From: UM-FILTER-47-13 sp964445195
GTDB lineage: Bacteria; Pseudomonadota; Alphaproteobacteria; Micavibrionales; Micavibrionaceae
Assembly: GCA_964445195.1 (NCBI GenBank)
Contig: CAYUKA010000007.1
Location: 1-64,000, forward strand
Direction: 5' to 3'
Length of the DNA stretch: 64,000 nucleotides
Shown: positions 59,172 through 64,000 of the stretch, one piece after another
Numbering within the stretch: the first letter of the stretch is position 1
Layout of the letters: each line of letters opens with the position of its first letter
Made by a program: the position numbers and the translations under genes
Notes under the pieces: generated by a model
Databases searched by the model: none
Told to the model about the DNA's origin: nothing
The model's input: the letters and a program-made list of their open reading frames with translations, nothing else

Positions 59172-62100
59172 CTACAATTCCTGTATGTCCACGACCCCGT
59201 CAGTTTTCAGCAGCGCGCTGCGCGCTTCCGGCGAGAAGCTCCACTTGCCCGGCAGAACAACTTCCGCCGTCTTGTCAGCCGTTACCGGCACACAGACCTT
59301 GATCGTCGCCCGCCCGACCCCTTCGACATCCAGTAGCGTCTTAAGCTGCGGCAACGGCGCAGTATCATCAAGGTGAATGCGCACCTCCTGTATTTTCTGC
59401 GACAGAGACTGGTCGAGCGGGCGGATGTCCTGTACGGTAAAGCGGATCTGATCTTCTTTTTGTTCGGCAATGGCTTTCAGTAATAAAGTCTCGCCTTCTT
59501 CCAGTATATCCCGCGCCCGTGCCAGCAATTCCGAAAACAACACGACTTCATATACGCCGCTGGAATCGGAAAGCTGGAGGAAGGCATATTTATTCCCCGA
59601 CTTCGGCGAGACCTTGATCTGTTTCTTAATCAGTACCCCGGCCATTTCCAGTAAGGCGCTGTTGCGATGCGCGAGCTTTTGCTCGACTTGCATGAACGGC
59701 ACAATATTCATGCGCTCCAGCTGTCCGGCCTTGGTATCAAGCGGATGGGCAGACAGATAAAATCCAACAGCATCGAACTCATAACGCAGCTTTTCCAACG
59801 CATCCCATGGCCGGATCGCCGGCAGGTCCGGCAAGGCCGCCGCGCCGCCGTCCGGCCCGCCGAACAGGCTCGACTGGCCGCTTTCGCGTTCCTCCGCCAA
59901 TGACTGTGCGTGCTTCAGGACAGTCTCAACGGCATCGTAAAGCTGCGCCCTGTTGTCCGTAAAGCTGTCGAAAACGCCGGCGCAAATCATGCGCTCCAGC
60001 TGCCGCTTGTTCATCGTCGCCGGGTCAAGGCGCGCGGTAAAGTCATTAAGGTCCTTATAGGGTCCGTTCTTATCCCGTTCCTCGCACAGCGTTTGCATCG
60101 CCTGCTCGCCCACGCCTTTCAGCGCCCCAAGCGCATAACGCACCGCCTCGCCTTCAACCCGGAAGACCGCGCCGGATTTATTGACGTCCGGCGGCAACAG
60201 CGCAATCTGCATACGATCAAGCTCCTGCTTGAAAACGCTGAGCTTGTCTGTATTCCCGAGATCGAGCGTCATGATCGCCGCCATGAACTCAACCGGGTAA
60301 TTCGCCTTTAGCCACGCTGTCTGGTAGGCAATCAGCGCATAAGCCGCCGCGTGCGATTTGTTAAAGCCGTAGCCCGCGAATTTGGCGATCTGGTCAAAAA
60401 TCGCGTTGGCCTGCTTTTCCGGCACATCGCTATGCTCTTTCGCACCCTTAACGAACATATCGCGCTGCGCATCCATTTCAGACTGGATCTTTTTACCCAT
60501 GGCACGGCGCAGCAGGTCGGCACCGCCAAGCGTATAGCCGGACAAAGCCTGCGCCGCCTGCATGACCTGTTCCTGGTAGATCATCAGGCCGTACGTTTCT
60601 TCCAGATAGCCTTTCAGCTTCGGATGCATGTAATCCGGCTCTTCTTTCCCTTCCTTACGATCAATATAAAGCGGGATGTTGTCCATTGGGCCGGGGCGAT
60701 ACAGGGCGACAAGAGCGATAATATCCTCGAACCGGTTCGGCTTCATACGTCGCATCGCATCCCGCATACCGGCACTTTCCAGCTGGAACACCCCAACCGT
60801 ATGGCCGACCGTCAGCAGTTCGAAGGTTTTCTCGTCATCAAACGGAATTTGTAAAATGTCAATATCTTCGCCCTTGCCGTGCTTGATATGCTCCAGCGCT
60901 TTCTGGATCACCGTCAGGGTCTTGAGACCGAGAAAGTCGAACTTTACAAGCCCGGCCTGCTCAACATATTTCATATTGAACTGCGTCACCGGCATGTCAG
61001 AACGCGGATCACGGTATAGCGCCAGCAACTCATGCAGCGGCCGGTCACCGATGACCAGACCGGCCGCATGGGTCGAAGCATGGCGGTACAGCCCTTCAAG
61101 CTGCAGGGCGATATCGACCAGCTTCTGGGACGTCTCTTCTTTGTCCTTTTCGGCGCGCAGATCGGCGTCCTGCAACAGCGCCTCTTCCAGCGTTACCGGA
61201 TTGGCCGGGTTGGCCGGGATCATCTTGGCCAGCCGGTCAACCTGTCCGTAAGGCATTTGCAACACCCGCCCGACATCGCGCACCACGGCCCGCGCCTGAA
61301 GCTTACCGAAAGTAATAATTTGCGCGACCTTGTCGTGACCGTATTTCTCCTGCACGTACTGGATGACCTCGTCACGCCGCTCCTGGCAAAAATCGACATC
61401 GAAATCCGGCATCGATACCCGCTCGGGATTCAGAAACCGCTCGAACAGCAGGCCAAAGCGCAACGGATCAAGGTCGGTGATTTTCAGCGCCCACGCCACG
61501 ACAGAGCCGGCACCCGAACCACGCCCCGGCCCGACCGGGATATCCTGTTCCTTTGCCCATTTGATGAAATCGGAGCAGATCAGGAAGTAACCGGGGAAAC
61601 CCATCCCCTCGATCACGCCCAGCTCGTACTGCAGGCGCTCTTTATACGGCCCGGCCGTTTCTGTCCGTACTGCCTCGTCCATATCCGGGGTAAAGACAAA
61701 GTTCTCCAGCCGCCACTGCAAGCCCCTGGCCGACTGGTCACGCAGTTCTTCAACCTCGCTCCGCCCCCCTTCCGTGTCAAAGGGCGGCAGGATAGGATCA
61801 ATAACCTCCAGCAAAAAGGCGCAGCGCTGCGCAATCACGACTGTGTTATCGACCGCCTCGGGCAAATCGGCGAAAAGCGCGCGCATTTCTGCGGCGCTTT
61901 TGAAATAATGTTCCGGCGTCACCTTGCGCCGTTCGCTTTCGATCACATAGCGCCCTTCGGCAATGCACAGCAGCGCGTCATGCGCTTCATGCATATCTTT
62001 TTTCGGAAAATAACAGTCATTCGTGGCAACCAGCGGAATGTCATGCTTATAGGCCAGGTCAACCAGCGGCCCTTCAACGGCGTCTTCTTCGCGCCAGCCG

Positions 62101-62606
62101 TGACGCTGCAGTTCAACATACAACCGGTCGCCGAAGAGCTTCTTTAGCTTCTTCAGCACATCTTCAGCCGGTTTTGCCTGATTGTGCAGCAAATATTGCG
62201 CCACCGGACCGGCCAGGCCGCCGGTCAGACAAATCAGCCCGGCAGCAGCCTCTTCAAGCTGTTGCCATGTGATATGGGTTTTCTCGGCCGGATCGACTTC
62301 CAGAAACGATCGGCTGACCAGTTCACAAAGGTTGCGGTAGCCCTGCTCGTTCTGGCACAACAGCACCAGCTGGTGGCCTTCAAGACCCAGCGTCACCTGG
62401 CAGCCGATGATCGGCTGGATTCCGCCGCCGGCCGCTGCCAGCGCAAATTCCATAGCGCCGAACAAATTGCCGCTATCCGTGACTGCAAGAGCGGGCATAT
62501 TCTGTTTCTGGCACAGCCCGACCAGCGCCTTGGGATGCATCGCCCCTTCCGCCAGTGAATAGGCGGAGTGCGTATGCAAGTGAATAAAACCAAGCTCTAA
62601 GGGCAT
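59172..62606 (-). CDS. dnaE: DNA polymerase III alpha subunit
   Basis: DnaE is the replicative polymerase catalytic subunit. The N-terminal PHP domain starts with FIHLHTHSAYSLAEGAM (residues 7-23); the second PHP motif reads TDSGNLFGAMEF, with Ser where active PHP nucleases have His, so proofreading there is doubtful. The palm has GPGRGSGAGSVVAWAL and the catalytic PDFDVDF near 398-404, further on AYALIAYQTAWLKANYPVEF. An OB domain (VLIKKQIKVSPKSGNKYAFLQL) and C-terminal tau-binding region follow. 1144 residues is normal. It lies 45 bp after lolD. Confidence 0.97.
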   Translation of the reverse strand: MPLELGFIHLHTHSAYSLAEGAMHPKALVGLCQKQNMPALAVTDSGNLFGAMEFALAAAGGGIQPIIGCQVTLGLEGHQLVLLCQNEQGYRNLCELVSRSFLEVDPAEKTHITWQQLEEAAAGLICLTGGLAGPVAQYLLHNQAKPAEDVLKKLKKLFGDRLYVELQRHGWREEDAVEGPLVDLAYKHDIPLVATNDCYFPKKDMHEAHDALLCIAEGRYVIESERRKVTPEHYFKSAAEMRALFADLPEAVDNTVVIAQRCAFLLEVIDPILPPFDTEGGRSEVEELRDQSARGLQWRLENFVFTPDMDEAVRTETAGPYKERLQYELGVIEGMGFPGYFLICSDFIKWAKEQDIPVGPGRGSGAGSVVAWALKITDLDPLRFGLLFERFLNPERVSMPDFDVDFCQERRDEVIQYVQEKYGHDKVAQIITFGKLQARAVVRDVGRVLQMPYGQVDRLAKMIPANPANPVTLEEALLQDADLRAEKDKEETSQKLVDIALQLEGLYRHASTHAAGLVIGDRPLHELLALYRDPRSDMPVTQFNMKYVEQAGLVKFDFLGLKTLTVIQKALEHIKHGKGEDIDILQIPFDDEKTFELLTVGHTVGVFQLESAGMRDAMRRMKPNRFEDIIALVALYRPGPMDNIPLYIDRKEGKEEPDYMHPKLKGYLEETYGLMIYQEQVMQAAQALSGYTLGGADLLRRAMGKKIQSEMDAQRDMFVKGAKEHSDVPEKQANAIFDQIAKFAGYGFNKSHAAAYALIAYQTAWLKANYPVEFMAAIMTLDLGNTDKLSVFKQELDRMQIALLPPDVNKSGAVFRVEGEAVRYALGALKGVGEQAMQTLCEERDKNGPYKDLNDFTARLDPATMNKRQLERMICAGVFDSFTDNRAQLYDAVETVLKHAQSLAEERESGQSSLFGGPDGGAAALPDLPAIRPWDALEKLRYEFDAVGFYLSAHPLDTKAGQLERMNIVPFMQVEQKLAHRNSALLEMAGVLIKKQIKVSPKSGNKYAFLQLSDSSGVYEVVLFSELLARARDILEEGETLLLKAIAEQKEDQIRFTVQDIRPLDQSLSQKIQEVRIHLDDTAPLPQLKTLLDVEGVGRATIKVCVPVTADKTAEVVLPGKWSFSPEARSALLKTDGVVDIQEL

Positions 62607-62651
62607 GAAATGATATTAGACGGTTATCGCCGCGTAAGGAAACCGTAAAGT

Positions 62652-63404
62652 TTAATAAGGCAGCACGCGCCCGGCCTTTATTTCCAGGGCGCGGTCCATG
62701 CGGTCGGCGAGGTCGAGATTGTGCGTGGCAATCAGGGCGCCAATACCGGCATCGCGCACCAGGTCAATCAGGATGCTAAACACGTCTTCAGACGTTTCGG
62801 GATCGAGGTTGCCGGTTGGCTCATCAGCCAGCAGGAGCCTTGGGCCGTTAGCCAGCGCCCGCGCAATCGCGACCCTTTGCTGCTCTCCGCCTGACAGGCG
62901 CGCCGGGCGGTGATCAAGCCTGTGGTCAAGCTTAAGGGCCTCCAGTAATTTGGCGGCATGGTTCCGCGCTGCCTGCTTGCTGCGGCCAGCAATCATTTGC
63001 GGCATCATCACATTTTCCAGCGCCGAGAATTCCGGCTGTAAATAATGGAACTGGTATACAAAGCCGATAAACTCGCGCCGCAGCTTCGTACGTTCCGCAT
63101 CGCTGAGCTTTTCCGCCGCCCGGCCGCCCATATTGATTGTTCCGGCAGTCGGTGTATCGAGCAAGCCGATCAACTGTAGTAACGTCGATTTGCCCGACCC
63201 GCTCGGCCCGACCAGCGCCACCATTTCACCGCTTTCGATCGTCAGATCAAGGTTCTTTAAAACTGTCAGCGCCTCGCCGGCCTGATGAAACGTTTTTTCA
63301 AGCTGCCTGACCTCAAGCAAAGCCTGCGTTCTGTCCGGTGATGATACGCCTTCAGAGTGCTGCGCTTCTACAGCCTCGTGCTTCTGGGAGCTCCCCCTAA
63401 CCAT
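62652..63404 (-). CDS. lolD: lipoprotein-releasing ABC transporter ATPase LolD
   Basis: LolD powers LolCE to detach lipoproteins from the inner membrane. Walker A is GPSGSGKS near 65-72, the Q-loop follows in FVYQFHYLQPEFSALENV, the signature LSGGEQQRVAIARAL is near 163-177, and Walker B is LLLADEPTGNLDPETS. The N-terminal 28 residues are a variable Glu/Ser-rich extension. The length (250) is slightly above E. coli's 233. The start overlaps the end of the permease gene by 8 bp, so the two are coupled. Confidence 0.94.
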   Translation of the reverse strand: MVRGSSQKHEAVEAQHSEGVSSPDRTQALLEVRQLEKTFHQAGEALTVLKNLDLTIESGEMVALVGPSGSGKSTLLQLIGLLDTPTAGTINMGGRAAEKLSDAERTKLRREFIGFVYQFHYLQPEFSALENVMMPQMIAGRSKQAARNHAAKLLEALKLDHRLDHRPARLSGGEQQRVAIARALANGPRLLLADEPTGNLDPETSEDVFSILIDLVRDAGIGALIATHNLDLADRMDRALEIKAGRVLPY

Positions 63405-64000
63405 AACGCAGCGCCTCCACAGGATCGAGGCGCGCGGCGCGCCATGCCGGATACAATGTCGCCAATATCGACAATGTAAAGGCCATCATGATCACAACGA
63501 TAACCTCGCCCCAGTCAATTTCCGCCGGTAATTGCGAGAGAAAATAGATTTCCGCCGCGAAAAGTTCCGTGCCGGTCAGGCTCTCCAGCCATTGCCGGAT
63601 CGCCTCAATATTCAGGGCGAAGGAGATTCCCAGCACCGCCCCGGCAAATGTGCCGATAAAGCCGATACTGGCCCCGGTCAGGATGAATATCTTCATCATG
63701 CTGCGCCGGGTTGCGCCCATCGTCCGCATGATCGCAATATCGCTGCCCTTGTCTTTGACCAGCATGATCATTGAGGAAATGATGTTGAACGCCGCCACAA
63801 TAATAATCAGGGTCAGGATCAGGAACATCACATTGCGCTCGACCTGCAGCGCGTTAAAGAAGCTGCGGTTCATGTCACGCCAGTCTTCAACCTGCCCCTG
63901 CCCGGCCAGCGCCGCTTCAATACCGCTCCGCACCGGCGCCACCATTGCCGGGTTCGCGGTAAACACCTCAAGCGCGGTCACAGCACCGGGCAACTGGTAA
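63397..64000 (-). CDS. lipoprotein-releasing ABC transporter permease LolC/LolE, C-terminal part
   Basis: This gene runs off the right edge; only the C-terminal 200 or so residues are present. They contain the FtsX-type permease domain: the conserved NRSFFNALQVERNVMFLILTLIIIVAAFNIISSMIMLVKDKG-type region (Asn-rich loop then first of three final helices), RTMGATRRSMMKIFILTGASIGFIGTFAG, and a last membrane helix before LYPAWRAARLDPVEALRYG at the end. The last motif is highly characteristic of LolC/LolE. The open frame continues upstream of base 63993 without a stop to the edge. Confidence 0.93.
   Translation of the reverse strand, partial: YQLPGAVTALEVFTANPAMVAPVRSGIEAALAGQGQVEDWRDMNRSFFNALQVERNVMFLILTLIIIVAAFNIISSMIMLVKDKGSDIAIMRTMGATRRSMMKIFILTGASIGFIGTFAGAVLGISFALNIEAIRQWLESLTGTELFAAEIYFLSQLPAEIDWGEVIVVIMMAFTLSILATLYPAWRAARLDPVEALRYG

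Noticed and set aside
61032..62147. 371-residue frame antisense to dnaE
   Set aside because: Shadow frame: dnaE is certain, and the antisense frame shows no recognisable motif or start signal.

Overview
The window is a gene-dense stretch of an alphaproteobacterial chromosome. The evidence is the gene order: rpsB-tsf-pyrH-frr-uppS-cdsA-dxr-rseP-bamA-ompH-lpxD-fabZ-lpxA-lpxI-lpxB; gltA-gltX-comEC-lexA-trpCDG-trpE-ppiD; tpiA-secG-pyrG-kdsA-eno-ftsB-pdhA-pdhB-pdhC-lpdA-lipA; and ntrY-ntrX-trkA-dat-hfq-hflX-mazG are all classic alphaproteobacterial neighbourhoods. An E1-beta subunit with a fused lipoyl domain, a fused IspDF enzyme, LpxI instead of LpxH, NtrYX, and a GAAC-N7-GAAC SOS box upstream of lexA agree with this. 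I cannot place it below class level. Base composition looks mid-50s percent GC by eye, with a few clearly AT-richer genes.

Layout. 1-547: gene-poor edge with the remains of an insertion sequence that cuts a small secreted-protein ORF. 548-11647: mazG, then on the minus strand a beta-hydroxyacid dehydrogenase, an inositol-phosphatase-like enzyme, hflX, hfq, a HAD phosphatase, a D-amino-acid transaminase, trkA, ntrX and ntrY. 11721-14757 (plus): ispDF, pgpA, pncC and a glycosyltransferase-like gene in a tightly overlapping run. 14721-25994 (minus): RatA/Coq10, a papain-like hypothetical, lipA, a methyltransferase, a small membrane protein, lpdA, pdhC, pdhB, ridA, pdhA, ftsB, eno and kdsA. 26105-26945: a small insertion between kdsA and pyrG. 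26959-29762 (minus): pyrG, secG, tpiA. 29914-42699 (mostly plus): ppiD, trpE, trpG, trpD, trpC, lexA, gltX, gltA, with a divergent-polysaccharide-deacetylase gene and comEC on the minus strand. 42723-57839 (minus): lipid A synthesis, outer-membrane assembly, isoprenoid and phospholipid synthesis and translation factors. 58007-64000 (minus): an Acg-type nitroreductase, dnaE, lolD and the end of lolC/lolE.

Functionally most of the window is core metabolism and cell-envelope construction. IspDF, Dxr and UppS feed undecaprenyl phosphate; KdsA, LpxA/D/I/B and FabZ make lipid A and Kdo; BamA, Skp and RseP assemble and monitor the outer membrane; LolCD(E) exports lipoproteins. LipA, LpdA and PdhABC form the pyruvate dehydrogenase system, which here is unusual: the E2 gene has no lipoyl domain, so the only lipoyl domain encoded in the operon is on E1-beta.

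The non-core material is small but interesting: an AT-rich DUF6680-like gene that sits directly behind pyrG and is bracketed by a near-perfect 18-bp copy of the pyrG 3' end; a palindromic repeat inserted in frame in the linker of pdhB; a long nested inverted repeat before lipA's end; a 53-residue glutamine-rich gene with its own promoter between tsf and pyrH; and a truncated IS at the left edge. No tRNA, rRNA, CRISPR array or prophage was seen. Apart from the left edge, no gap longer than about 190 bp lacks a gene.
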